A stretch of 21,026 nucleotides of DNA, taken from contig DASTNK010000124.1 of the NCBI GenBank assembly GCA_035720945.1, forward strand, positions 1-21,026. The letters run 5' to 3'. Shown piece by piece: positions 14,600 through 21,026 of this stretch. The first letter of the stretch is position 1. Each line of letters begins with the position of its first letter. This DNA comes from SCQX01 sp035720945. Its GTDB lineage: Bacteria; Pseudomonadota; Gammaproteobacteria; Burkholderiales; Burkholderiaceae_B. Below the pieces are notes generated by a model that worked only from the letters and a program-made list of their open reading frames with translations, was not told the origin of the DNA and did not search any database. Position numbers and translations under genes: made by a program.

Positions 14600-15751
14600 T
14601 CAGATGATTTCCAGATCTGCGTGCAGGGCGCCGGCGCTCTTGAGCGTCTGCAGAATGGACAACAGATCCTGCGGCGTCGCGCCCAGCGCGTTGAGCGCGC
14701 GCACCACGTCGGCCAGATTGGCGCTCGTGCGCATATGCTTGATGGTGCCATTGCTTGTGCTCATTGCGATCTGCGTGTTGTTGGTGACGACGGTCTGACC
14801 CCCGGCAAACGGTGTGTTGGGCTGGCTGACCTGCTGCTGATTGCTGATCACCACGGACAGATTGCCGTAGGTGACCGCGGCCTCATCGATGGTGACCGTG
14901 CTGTTCATGACCACCGAGCCGGTGCGCGCATTGATGATGACCTTGGCGCGCACGGGCGGCATCCGCACCTGCAGATTCTCCACTTGCGACAGAAAGCCCG
15001 CCTGCGCCGACGGGTCCAGCGGCCCGCGCAGGCGGATGACCCGGCCATCCACCGCGCTCGCCGTTTCCGGCCCCATGGCGCGATTCAACGCGGCCACCAC
15101 GTTGTTCACGACGCCGAAGTCAGTGTTGTTCAATTCCAGCCGGATGACCCCGTCGTGGGCGTATGTTGTCGGGACGTCACGCTCGACGATGGCCCCGCCC
15201 GGAATGGTCCCGCCGTTGAGCTGATTGACCTGAACCTTGGACCCGCCTGATTGCGCGCCGGCGCCGCCCACCAGCAGGTTCCCCTGGGCCATGGCATAGA
15301 CCTGGCCGTTGGCCCCCTTGAGCGGCGTCATCAGCAATGTTCCACCGCGCAGACTCTTGGCATTGCCCATGGACGACACCACAACGTCCAGGGTCTGTCC
15401 AGGCCGGGAAAACGCCGGGAGCCTGGCTGTCACCATGACGGCGGCGACATTCTTGACCTGCATGTTGGTGCCCTGCGGCACTGTCACACCCAATTGCGAC
15501 AGCATGTTCGTCAGACTCTGCTGGGTGAATGGAGTCTGGCGCACCTGGTCGCCGCTGCCATCCAGCCCCACCACCAACCCGTACCCCACCAGTTGATTGG
15601 CACGCACGCCTTGTATCGAGGCGATGTCCTTGATCCGCTCGGCATGCGCCGCGGGCAACGCCAACAACCCCAGGGCCAGAGCAACGGCCACTCGGCGTGC
15701 CTGGCATCGCAGTGATGAAAAACAGCGGACAGTACGGAACAGACTCATCAT
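14600..15751 (-). CDS. flgI: FlgI, flagellar P-ring protein
   Basis: FlgI forms the P ring in the peptidoglycan layer, a bushing around the distal rod. The 383-residue product begins with a Sec signal peptide (basic region to about 20, hydrophobic core VAVALALGLLALP, cleavage after AHA at residue 37). The mature part carries the family signature RIKDIASIQGVRANQLVGYG, LVVGLDGSGDQ, SLTNMLSQLGVTVP, VKNVAAVMVTARLPAFSRPG and the C-terminal SANLADVVRALNALGATPQD. Two adjacent ATGs (15751 and 15748) could serve as start. The n-region of the signal peptide contains two cysteines and is a little long, but no shorter start with a better ribosome site is obvious. It follows flgH by 12 bases. Confidence 0.97.
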   Translation of the reverse strand: MMSLFRTVRCFSSLRCQARRVAVALALGLLALPAAHAERIKDIASIQGVRANQLVGYGLVVGLDGSGDQVRQTPFTQQSLTNMLSQLGVTVPQGTNMQVKNVAAVMVTARLPAFSRPGQTLDVVVSSMGNAKSLRGGTLLMTPLKGANGQVYAMAQGNLLVGGAGAQSGGSKVQVNQLNGGTIPGGAIVERDVPTTYAHDGVIRLELNNTDFGVVNNVVAALNRAMGPETASAVDGRVIRLRGPLDPSAQAGFLSQVENLQVRMPPVRAKVIINARTGSVVMNSTVTIDEAAVTYGNLSVVISNQQQVSQPNTPFAGGQTVVTNNTQIAMSTSNGTIKHMRTSANLADVVRALNALGATPQDLLSILQTLKSAGALHADLEII

Positions 15752-15763
15752 CGGGACACAGGC

Positions 15764-16462
15764 TCAGAACGGAGAAATATTCAGGAAGAAGCGTTGCAGC
15801 CAACCCATGGTCTGGACCTCGTCCATCGTGCCCTTGCTGCGGTACTCCATGCGCGCGTCGGCGACCTGGGTCGACAACACCGTGTTCGACCCCGTGATGG
15901 AGCGGGGATCGACGACACCCGAGAACCGGACGTACTCACTGCCACGGTTGATGGCGATCTGCTTCTGGCCGGCGATCTGCAGGTTGCCGTTGGGCAGCAC
16001 TCCGACAACGGTCGTGGTGATGGTGCCAGAGAACGTGTTGGCGGCGCTGCTCGACCCCTTTCCTTCCATCTTGTTGCCACCGGACGCATTCATGTCCTGC
16101 TTGGAATTGAGGGAATTCGGGAGGATCGCGGCCGGCATCACATCCATGCCCAGCGACGCCGAGCTCGTGCGGTTGGTGGCCGTATCCACGTTCTTGGCGG
16201 CGTTGGTCTTTTCCTGAATGATGATGGTGACGATATCCCCCACATTGCGCGGGCGCCGATCTTCGAACAACGGGTAGTCGCCATACGCCGTGGGCTGGTA
16301 GATCGATCCGTTCGGCACCGGCGGCGGCAGACGCGGTGGTGGCGCGGCGGTGAGCGGGCCGGTGACGATCGGCTCTGGCGGCACCAGCGCGCAGCCCGAC
16401 ACGACCGCCAGCGCGGCGCACGCCGCCATGGCGCGGAATCCTTTCTGCATGTTCGTCGCCAC
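15764..16462 (-). CDS. flgH: FlgH, flagellar L-ring lipoprotein
   Basis: FlgH assembles the L ring in the outer membrane around the distal rod. The product is 232 residues from the GTG at 16462. It has a lipoprotein signal with lipobox VSGC (cysteine at residue 24), a proline-rich segment (PPPRLPPPVPNGSIYQP), then the conserved LFEDRRPRNVGDIVTIIIQE and, further on, NTFSGTITTTVVGVLPNGNL, SEYVRFSGVVDPRSI and the C-terminal MGWLQRFFLNISPF. The GTG is preceded by AAGGCGG with short spacing; an ATG at 16450 in the same frame would give 228 residues and also keeps the lipobox, so the start is uncertain by four codons. It lies six bases after the flgG stop. Confidence 0.96.
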   Translation of the reverse strand: MATNMQKGFRAMAACAALAVVSGCALVPPEPIVTGPLTAAPPPRLPPPVPNGSIYQPTAYGDYPLFEDRRPRNVGDIVTIIIQEKTNAAKNVDTATNRTSSASLGMDVMPAAILPNSLNSKQDMNASGGNKMEGKGSSSAANTFSGTITTTVVGVLPNGNLQIAGQKQIAINRGSEYVRFSGVVDPRSITGSNTVLSTQVADARMEYRSKGTMDEVQTMGWLQRFFLNISPF

Positions 16463-16468
16463 GCCGCC

Positions 16469-17254
16469 TTACATCTGTGTCAGCCGCGCCAGCATCTGGT
16501 CGGATGTCTGAATGGCCTTGCTGTTCATTTCGTAGGCGCGCTGCGTGGTGATCATGTTCACCAGTTCCTCGGCCACGTTCACGTTGGAGGTTTCCACATA
16601 TTTCTGCAGCACGAGACCGGCGCCATCCAGGCCGGGCTGCTCGTAATTGGCTGGGCCCGACGCGTCGGTTTCGGCGTACAGATTCTCGCCCTCGCTCTGA
16701 AGACCCGTGGGGTTGACGAAGGTGGCCAATTGAAGCTGACCCACGTTCACGTTGGTTCCAACGGCTCCTGGCTGCGTCACCGACACCGTGCCATCGCGCG
16801 CGATGGTCAGGCTCAGCGCGTTGTCGGGAATGTTGATGGGGGGCTGGATGGGATATCCCCCCGATGTCACCAATTGGCCGTTCTGGTCGACTTGCAGGCT
16901 ACCGTCGCGCGTGTAGCGGAAGGTGCCGTCCGGCATCTGGACCTGCAGGAACCCCCGGCCCTGTATGGCGATGTCCATGGGGTTGTCGGTTTCCTTCAGA
17001 TTGCCCTGGGTGTGGATGCGCTCGGTGGCGACGGTGCGCACACCGGTGCCGATCTGCAGGCCGGAGGGAAGCTGATTGCTGTCCCCGACCTGGGCGCCCG
17101 GTTGCCGCAGGGTCTGGTACATCAGGTCCTGGAACACGGCGCGCGATTGCTTGAAGCCATCGGTGTTGACGTTGGCCAGATTGTTGGAAATCACATCCAT
17201 GTTGGTCTGCTGCGCTTCCAGGCCCGTCTTGGCGATCCATAACGACCGTATCAT
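16469..17254 (-). CDS. flgG: FlgG, distal rod protein
   Basis: FlgG builds the distal rod, the driveshaft segment that passes through the P and L rings. The 261-residue product is the standard length. The N-terminus MIRSLWIAKTGLEAQQTNMD and the motif VISNNLANVNTDGFKQSRA are the rod/hook family export and assembly signature. The C-terminus NVNVAEELVNMITTQRAYEMNS and SDQMLARLTQM is also typical. The start at 17254 was chosen because it begins the conserved N-terminus and has AAGGA eight bases upstream; the frame remains open further upstream, but that part lacks family character. A stable hairpin stands between the flgF stop and this gene. Confidence 0.97.
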   Translation of the reverse strand: MIRSLWIAKTGLEAQQTNMDVISNNLANVNTDGFKQSRAVFQDLMYQTLRQPGAQVGDSNQLPSGLQIGTGVRTVATERIHTQGNLKETDNPMDIAIQGRGFLQVQMPDGTFRYTRDGSLQVDQNGQLVTSGGYPIQPPINIPDNALSLTIARDGTVSVTQPGAVGTNVNVGQLQLATFVNPTGLQSEGENLYAETDASGPANYEQPGLDGAGLVLQKYVETSNVNVAEELVNMITTQRAYEMNSKAIQTSDQMLARLTQM

Positions 17255-17273
17255 TGTCCATTCCTTTTTTGAG

Positions 17274-17290
17274 GCGCCGCAATGCGGCGC
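17274..17290 (-). repeat. Intercistronic hairpin between flgF and flgG
   Basis: GCGCCGC (17284-17290 read on the - strand) pairs with GCGGCGC (17274-17280) around a three-base loop, giving seven GC pairs. On the - strand it is followed by CTCAAAAAAGGA, not by T residues, so it is not a classical terminator. It sits about 20 bases before the flgG start and could stabilise or help process the mRNA so that flgG is expressed differently from flgF. Confidence 0.6.
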
Positions 17291-17315
17291 GAAATCCGGT
17301 TTTGCCGCGGGCCAA

Positions 17316-18071
17316 TCACTTGGCGGGCGCCAGGATCGAATTGCCCTGGTCCTCGTTCGCGCCGGCATCCGAGATGACCTTCATCTGCATGTCGAAGCGG
17401 CGGGAATTGCTGATCATGCCGACCATGGCCTGCGCCGGGCTGACATTGCTCTGCTCGACGAAGCCCGAAACGATGCGCACATTGGGGTCGGCCTGAGCAG
17501 GCACCCCACCCCCCGGACCAACGCGAAACAGACCATCCGCCCCTTGCGACAGCTGGCTCGTTGGTGGATCGACCAGCTTCAAGCGCCCGATCTGCTGGAC
17601 TTCGGTGGGGTTGTCGCCAGCGCCCAGCACATCGACGGCACCGTCTCCGGTGAAAGTCACACGCCCTCTTTCCGGCACCTGTATGGGTCCGCCGTTATCA
17701 CCCAGGACCGGCAGACCACCCTGCGCCGTCACCAGTTGGCCTTGCGCATTCACGGCGAACGACCCACCCCGGGTATACGCTTCGCCGCTGGGGGTCTGCA
17801 CGCTGAACCAGCCCTGCCCGGTGATGGCCACGTCCAGGGGACGGCCGGTTTCGCGCATGGCGCCCTGCTGAAAATCAGAACCCGGCGTGGAGGTCACAGT
17901 GCCGACGCGCGTGGGCAGCGTGTCGGGGCTCTCGACCGGCACCGATCGGTAGATCGCCAGTTGGCGCCGAAAGCCATCGGTGCTGGCGTTCGCCAGGTTG
18001 TTGCTGATGACGGCCTGTTGCTCCAACGTGCGCTGGGCGCCGCCCATGGCGGTGTAGATGATCCGATCCAT
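17316..18071 (-). CDS. flgF: FlgF, proximal rod protein
   Basis: FlgF is one of the proximal rod proteins that connect the MS ring with the distal rod. The 251-residue product has the family N-terminus MDRIIYTAMGGAQRTLEQQA, VISNNLANASTDGFRRQLA, then the inner beta domain with VAITGQGWFSVQTPSGEAYT, FAVNAQGQLVTAQGGLPVLG, and the C-terminal helix NVSPAQAMVGMISNSRRFDM. Length is normal. The start at 18071 lies seven bases after the flgE stop. The tail (about residues 240-251) is polar and unremarkable. Confidence 0.96.
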   Translation of the reverse strand: MDRIIYTAMGGAQRTLEQQAVISNNLANASTDGFRRQLAIYRSVPVESPDTLPTRVGTVTSTPGSDFQQGAMRETGRPLDVAITGQGWFSVQTPSGEAYTRGGSFAVNAQGQLVTAQGGLPVLGDNGGPIQVPERGRVTFTGDGAVDVLGAGDNPTEVQQIGRLKLVDPPTSQLSQGADGLFRVGPGGGVPAQADPNVRIVSGFVEQSNVSPAQAMVGMISNSRRFDMQMKVISDAGANEDQGNSILAPAK

Positions 18072-18078
18072 GGTGAAC

Positions 18079-19293
18079 CTAGATGCCCGAGATCAGGGTC
18101 TGCATCACCTGATCCTGCGTCTTGATGGTTTGCGCATTAGCCTGGTACGTGCGTTGCGCGATGATCATCTTAACCAGCTCCTGGCTCATGTCGACGTTCG
18201 ATTCCTCGACCGCCTGCCCCTTCACAGAGGCCAGACCATTGCTCCCAGGCCGTCCCAGAATAGGCTGGCCTGAGTCGGCGGTTTGTGCCCAGGCATTACC
18301 GCCGACCGGTTTGAGTCCTTGCAGATTGTTGAAGTTCGCCAGCGCCAGCGTGCCCAGCGTCTGGGTTTCACCATTGGTGTAGTTGGCTACGATGGAACCG
18401 TCTCCGGCGATGGACATACTAGCGTATTCCCCACTGTAGTAACCATTCTGATGAAAATTCGCGGCAAAATCACTTCCGAACTGTGTGGACCCCGAGTAAT
18501 CCATCGCGACAGACATGGGTGCGGCGGGAGACCCGGCCCCGCCTGGCGCCGCAATAGTCACGGTGGCCGTGGGCGGCGAAGTGACAATGGCGCCAGCGCT
18601 ATTGAAGGTCAGTTTCTGCGCCCCATCCGCAGGCGAACCGACCACCGCCCCGTCCAATCGGTAGTTCACATCCCACACGCTGTTCGTCCCGGAGGGTGCC
18701 CGCTTGGCGAAATACTGCGTGAGCTGATGCGCATTGCCGAGCGAGTCATACACCGTCATGGAGCGCTGATAGGTATAGCTGCTGGAATTCGTGATATCGA
18801 ATGGCGTGACGGCAGGATCGATGACAGCGGCGTTGGCATCGAGGTTCGTGGTGAACGAGGCCGTGGACGTCGCGGTTGGCGCCACGTTCCCGACCGGCAC
18901 TTTGACGGGCGCCAGATTGTTGCCCGTCGTGTCGTAGCCCATCAGGCGCTGGCCTTGAGAGTTAACGATGTAGTTGTCCTTGTCGGCATGGAACTGGCCG
19001 TTGCGACTGTAGAACGTGTTGCCGCTAGGGTCCTGTACCACGAACAACCCGTTGGCGCCATCGATCGCCATGTCGAACTGGTTGCCGGTGTTGGTGACGG
19101 TGCCCGCCGAGAAATTCTGGTTGACGCTTGCCACCTGCACCCCTAGGCCCACACTTGAGTTTGCGAACACGTCTGCGAACGTGGCCGCCCCCGACTTGAA
19201 GCCCACCGTGCCGGAATTGGCGATATTGTTACCAATAACATCTAGATCCTGTGACGCCGCGTTCAAACCGCTCAGCCCTTGGCCAAAACCCAT
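18079..19293 (-). CDS. flgE: FlgE, flagellar hook protein
   Basis: FlgE is the subunit of the curved hook, the universal joint between rod and filament. The 404-residue product has the family N-terminus MGFGQGLSGLNAASQDLDVI, GNNIANSGTVGFKSGAATFA, the central D1/D2 region with DMAIDGANGLFVVQDPSGN and RNGQFHADKDNYIVNSQGQR, a beta-rich outer part, and the C-terminal helix VDMSQELVKMIIAQRTYQAN with AQTIKTQDQVMQTLISGI. Length is in the usual range for hook proteins. The start at 19293 has a good Shine-Dalgarno (AGAGGTG) upstream. A 92-base gap separates it from flgD; I see no convincing promoter there, so it is likely cotranscribed with the genes before it. Confidence 0.97.
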   Translation of the reverse strand: MGFGQGLSGLNAASQDLDVIGNNIANSGTVGFKSGAATFADVFANSSVGLGVQVASVNQNFSAGTVTNTGNQFDMAIDGANGLFVVQDPSGNTFYSRNGQFHADKDNYIVNSQGQRLMGYDTTGNNLAPVKVPVGNVAPTATSTASFTTNLDANAAVIDPAVTPFDITNSSSYTYQRSMTVYDSLGNAHQLTQYFAKRAPSGTNSVWDVNYRLDGAVVGSPADGAQKLTFNSAGAIVTSPPTATVTIAAPGGAGSPAAPMSVAMDYSGSTQFGSDFAANFHQNGYYSGEYASMSIAGDGSIVANYTNGETQTLGTLALANFNNLQGLKPVGGNAWAQTADSGQPILGRPGSNGLASVKGQAVEESNVDMSQELVKMIIAQRTYQANAQTIKTQDQVMQTLISGI

Positions 19294-19385
19294 GATTCAC
19301 CTCTTTAGACGTTGTTTCATCAAAATCGAGCAACCAGGCCCTCCGTGCGCCACGATGCGTCTCGACGGAAAGCGGCTGACGCCAT

Positions 19386-20093
19386 TCAGGACAGGATCTG
19401 CCGGATGTCGGACAATGACGCGCTGCCCGCCAACCCCAGATCAATCTTCGGACCGCTGGACGAATACTGCACACTGGACACCTTGCCGTATGTCAGGGCG
19501 TCGGCCGACACGGGCCCGCCTTGGCCATCGAGCGCAGTAACCTTGATGTTGTAAGCGCCATCTGGCACTGGCGCGCCGCCGTCCCCCATGCCATCCCACG
19601 ACACCGCCTGCACTCCGGCGGGCAGCGCGCCCAGATCGATCTGACGCACCGCCTTGCCGCTGCTATCCATGATGGTGACCACCACCTTGGCTGCGGGAGA
19701 GATGACATCCACGCCAAAAGGCGTAGTCTGCTTGACCGTGGGGTTGGTCGGGTCGCTCCCTAGCGATACCTTGGTGCCCGGAACGAGTACACCTTTCCCG
19801 ATAAGGCCGGCTGCCTGCATGGATTGCGACACATCCATTTGACCCGACAGAGCAAGCAAGGTGTTGTTGAGTTGGTTGATACCGTTGACCGTGGATAGCT
19901 GGGCGATTTGAGACGTCACCTCGGCGTTATCCATCGGATTGAGCGGATCCTGATTCTGCAACTGCGTGACGAGCAGCGTCAGAAACTGACCCTGCGTATC
20001 GGACATCAGACTATTCGTGGAAGCGCTGGCAGCCGCCAGCGCCGCCGTGCCGTTGGAGGCACTGGTGGCTGGAACCCCGTTCGTGCTGGTCAT
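19386..20093 (-). CDS. flgD: FlgD, hook cap/scaffolding protein
   Basis: FlgD caps the growing hook and permits FlgE polymerisation, then is discarded. The 235-residue product has a Ser/Ala/Thr-rich N-terminal export region, followed by the conserved FLTLLVTQLQNQDPLNPMDN and EVTSQIAQLSTVNGINQLN, then the beta domains (about 95-225) with FGVDVISPAAKVVVTI, MDSSGKAVRQIDLG and WDGMGDGGAPVPDGAYNIKV, a FlgD Ig-like pattern. The start at 20093 has AGGAG ten bases upstream. A 9-base direct repeat surrounds this ribosome site. Confidence 0.96.
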   Translation of the reverse strand: MTSTNGVPATSASNGTAALAAASASTNSLMSDTQGQFLTLLVTQLQNQDPLNPMDNAEVTSQIAQLSTVNGINQLNNTLLALSGQMDVSQSMQAAGLIGKGVLVPGTKVSLGSDPTNPTVKQTTPFGVDVISPAAKVVVTIMDSSGKAVRQIDLGALPAGVQAVSWDGMGDGGAPVPDGAYNIKVTALDGQGGPVSADALTYGKVSSVQYSSSGPKIDLGLAGSASLSDIRQILS

Positions 20094-20116
20094 GAAGGAT
20101 TTTCTCCTGAAGGATT
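20093..20116 (-). promoter_or_regulatory. flgD leader with Shine-Dalgarno flanked by direct repeats
   Basis: On the - strand AATCCTTCA occurs twice (20116-20108 and 20101-20093), on either side of the AGGAG Shine-Dalgarno at 20108-20104 (one shared base), and the second copy ends with the A of the flgD ATG. TCCT in the second copy is complementary to AGGA across a GAAAA loop, so a small hairpin could mask the ribosome site. The arrangement may be a translational control element or chance. Confidence 0.35.
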
Positions 20117-20144
20117 CTGATTGGCTGCGGGCATTTCCCGGCGC

Positions 20145-20555
20145 TTATTGCCCTATGGTCAAAGCCTGGGCCATCAGGCTCTTGGCGGTGTTGATGACAT
20201 CCACGTTGGCCTGATACGACCGGGACGCCGAAATCATGTTCACGGTTTCGGCCACCACGTCCACATTGGGCATGGTGACGTAGCCGCGCTCGTCGGCCAG
20301 GGGATTGCCGGGGTCGTACTTGAGCTTGGGCGGCGCGGAGCTTTCCACCACACCGGCTACGCGCACGCCGCCAATCGCGGCGGGACCGGATTGGTCGGCA
20401 TGCGGTTGCGTCTGGAAAATCACCTCGCGTGCCCGATAGGGCTGGCCGTCCGGTCCCACCGCGCTGTCGGCGTTGGCCAGGTTGCTGGCCGATACGTTCA
20501 TGCGCTGGGATTGGGCCTCGAGCGCGGACCCGGCGATACTGAGAATGCTCATCAT
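20145..20555 (-). CDS. flgC: FlgC, proximal rod protein
   Basis: FlgC is a proximal rod subunit, exported early. The 136-residue product is the standard size. It has the family N-terminus SILSIAGSALEAQSQRMNV, SASNLANADSAVGPDGQPYR, and the C-terminal VTMPNVDVVAETVNMISASR with SYQANVDVINTAKSLMAQAL. Two ATGs in tandem (20555 and 20552) are possible starts; GGGG upstream serves either. It lies 18 bases after flgB and about 50 bases before flgD. Nothing unusual was seen. Confidence 0.97.
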   Translation of the reverse strand: MMSILSIAGSALEAQSQRMNVSASNLANADSAVGPDGQPYRAREVIFQTQPHADQSGPAAIGGVRVAGVVESSAPPKLKYDPGNPLADERGYVTMPNVDVVAETVNMISASRSYQANVDVINTAKSLMAQALTIGQ

Positions 20556-20573
20556 GATTGAATTCCCCCAGCC

Positions 20574-20981
20574 TTATTGCTGCAACGCCAGCAGCATCGT
20601 CTTGATGCGCTGGGAAACCAGATCGAGATCCGCCTGGTAGTGCATGGTGTTCTCGGCGAACGCCACGCGCTCTGTGTTCATGTCGACCGTGTTGCCGTCA
20701 AGACTGGGCTGCGTCGGCACGCGATAAAGCAGATCCACAGGCCCCGACGAGGTGGCTTGGCCAGGAATGTGACGCGGCGAGGTGAGGGTCAGATGCGTAT
20801 CCGGCAACCGCATGTCATCACCCAACGCATTCTGAAGGGCTTTGTCGAAATCGAAGTCGCGCGCCTTGTAGTTCGGCGTGTCCGAGTTCGCGATGTTCGA
20901 CGCCAGCACTTCCTGCCGCCGCTGCCGCAAGGCGATCGCCGCCTGATAGAAACTCAAATCGCTGCCAATGGGGTCGGCCAT
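20574..20981 (-). CDS. flgB: FlgB, proximal rod protein
   Basis: FlgB is a proximal rod subunit and usually the first gene of the flgBCDEFGHIJ unit. The 135-residue product has the conserved SFYQAAIALRQRRQEVLASN with IANSDTPNYKARDFDFDKAL, and the C-terminal half has NTVDMNTERVAFAENTMHYQ and LDLVSQRIKTMLLALQQ. The start at 20981 (MADPIGSDL) was chosen over an in-frame upstream start at 21020 because it matches the usual length and N-terminus and has a purine-rich GAGAG stretch before it. Confidence 0.96.
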   Translation of the reverse strand: MADPIGSDLSFYQAAIALRQRRQEVLASNIANSDTPNYKARDFDFDKALQNALGDDMRLPDTHLTLTSPRHIPGQATSSGPVDLLYRVPTQPSLDGNTVDMNTERVAFAENTMHYQADLDLVSQRIKTMLLALQQ

Positions 20982-21026
20982 GACTCGCTCTCTGTGGACT
21001 GGGTTTACGTCTGCCGCCAACCGCCA
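20982..21026 (-). other. Upstream leader of flgB, truncated by the window
   Basis: Only 45 bases upstream of flgB are present. They include a purine-rich stretch (CAGAGAGCGAG) next to the start and a TAAA at about 21007, with no good GCCGATAA at the right distance. The early (class 2) promoter expected here, usually FlhDC-dependent in this group, would lie beyond the window. Confidence 0.35.

Noticed and set aside
14009..15250. Open + strand frame of 413 codons opposite flgJ and flgI
   Set aside because: Same shadow pattern; flgJ and flgI are well supported on the - strand.
15794..17242. Open + strand frame of 482 codons opposite flgH and flgG
   Set aside because: Both genes on the other strand are certain, and the + strand product is His/Arg/Gly-rich with no recognisable motif.
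19294..19385. Possible sigma-54 type promoter before flgE (TGGC then GC at -24/-12-like spacing on the - strand)
   Set aside because: The -12 element reads GGGC instead of TTGC and the match is weak; the presence of a sigma-28 site and the likely taxon favour FlhDC/FliA control.

Overview
The window is an almost uninterrupted flagellar locus from a GC-rich Gram-negative bacterium. Several features point to a betaproteobacterium of the order Burkholderiales, most likely an Alcaligenaceae-type organism (Bordetella/Achromobacter relatives). These are the outer-membrane and peptidoglycan ring genes flgH and flgI, a two-domain FlgJ with a muramidase-type C-terminal half, separate fliO/P/Q/R genes, and a chemoreceptor ending in an xWxxF pentapeptide. 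The taxonomic placement is inferred from protein character and gene order, not from a search.

Layout: two gene trains run toward each other. On the + strand, positions 2-7932 carry fliH (3' end only), fliI, fliJ, fliK, fliL, fliM, fliN, fliO, fliP, fliQ and fliR. These encode the export ATPase complex, the hook-length ruler, the switch/C-ring proteins and the membrane export gate. The genes overlap or are separated by at most about 13 bases, except for a gap of about 180 bases between fliK and fliL. On the - strand, reading from 20981 down to 10501, are flgB, C, D, E, F, G, H, I, J, K and L. They encode rod, hook cap, hook, L and P rings, rod-cap muramidase and the two hook-filament junction proteins.

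Between flgL and the convergence point with fliR lie two - strand genes that are not flagellar structural genes. One is a methyl-accepting chemotaxis protein with a four-helix-bundle-type sensor and a C-terminal EWVEF tether. The other is a small lipoprotein with a BamE/SmpA-like look, whose start codon overlaps the receptor stop codon (TGATG).

Regulation visible in the sequence: a near-consensus sigma-28 (FliA) promoter, TAAA-N15-GCCGTTAA, sits between flgJ and flgK on the - strand. It would make flgK-flgL-receptor-lipoprotein a late transcription unit, separate from the early flgB-J genes. A GC-rich hairpin abuts the -35 element of this promoter. Another hairpin lies between flgF and flgG.

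The basic inventory is a conventional flagellum. The parts worth attention are the receptor-lipoprotein pair, an internal duplication in the FliN N-terminus, the regulatory architecture of the flgJ-flgK junction, and the related beta modules inserted in FlgK and FlgL. I saw no tRNA, rRNA, CRISPR array, insertion sequence or phage feature. The window truncates fliH on the left and the flgB promoter region on the right.
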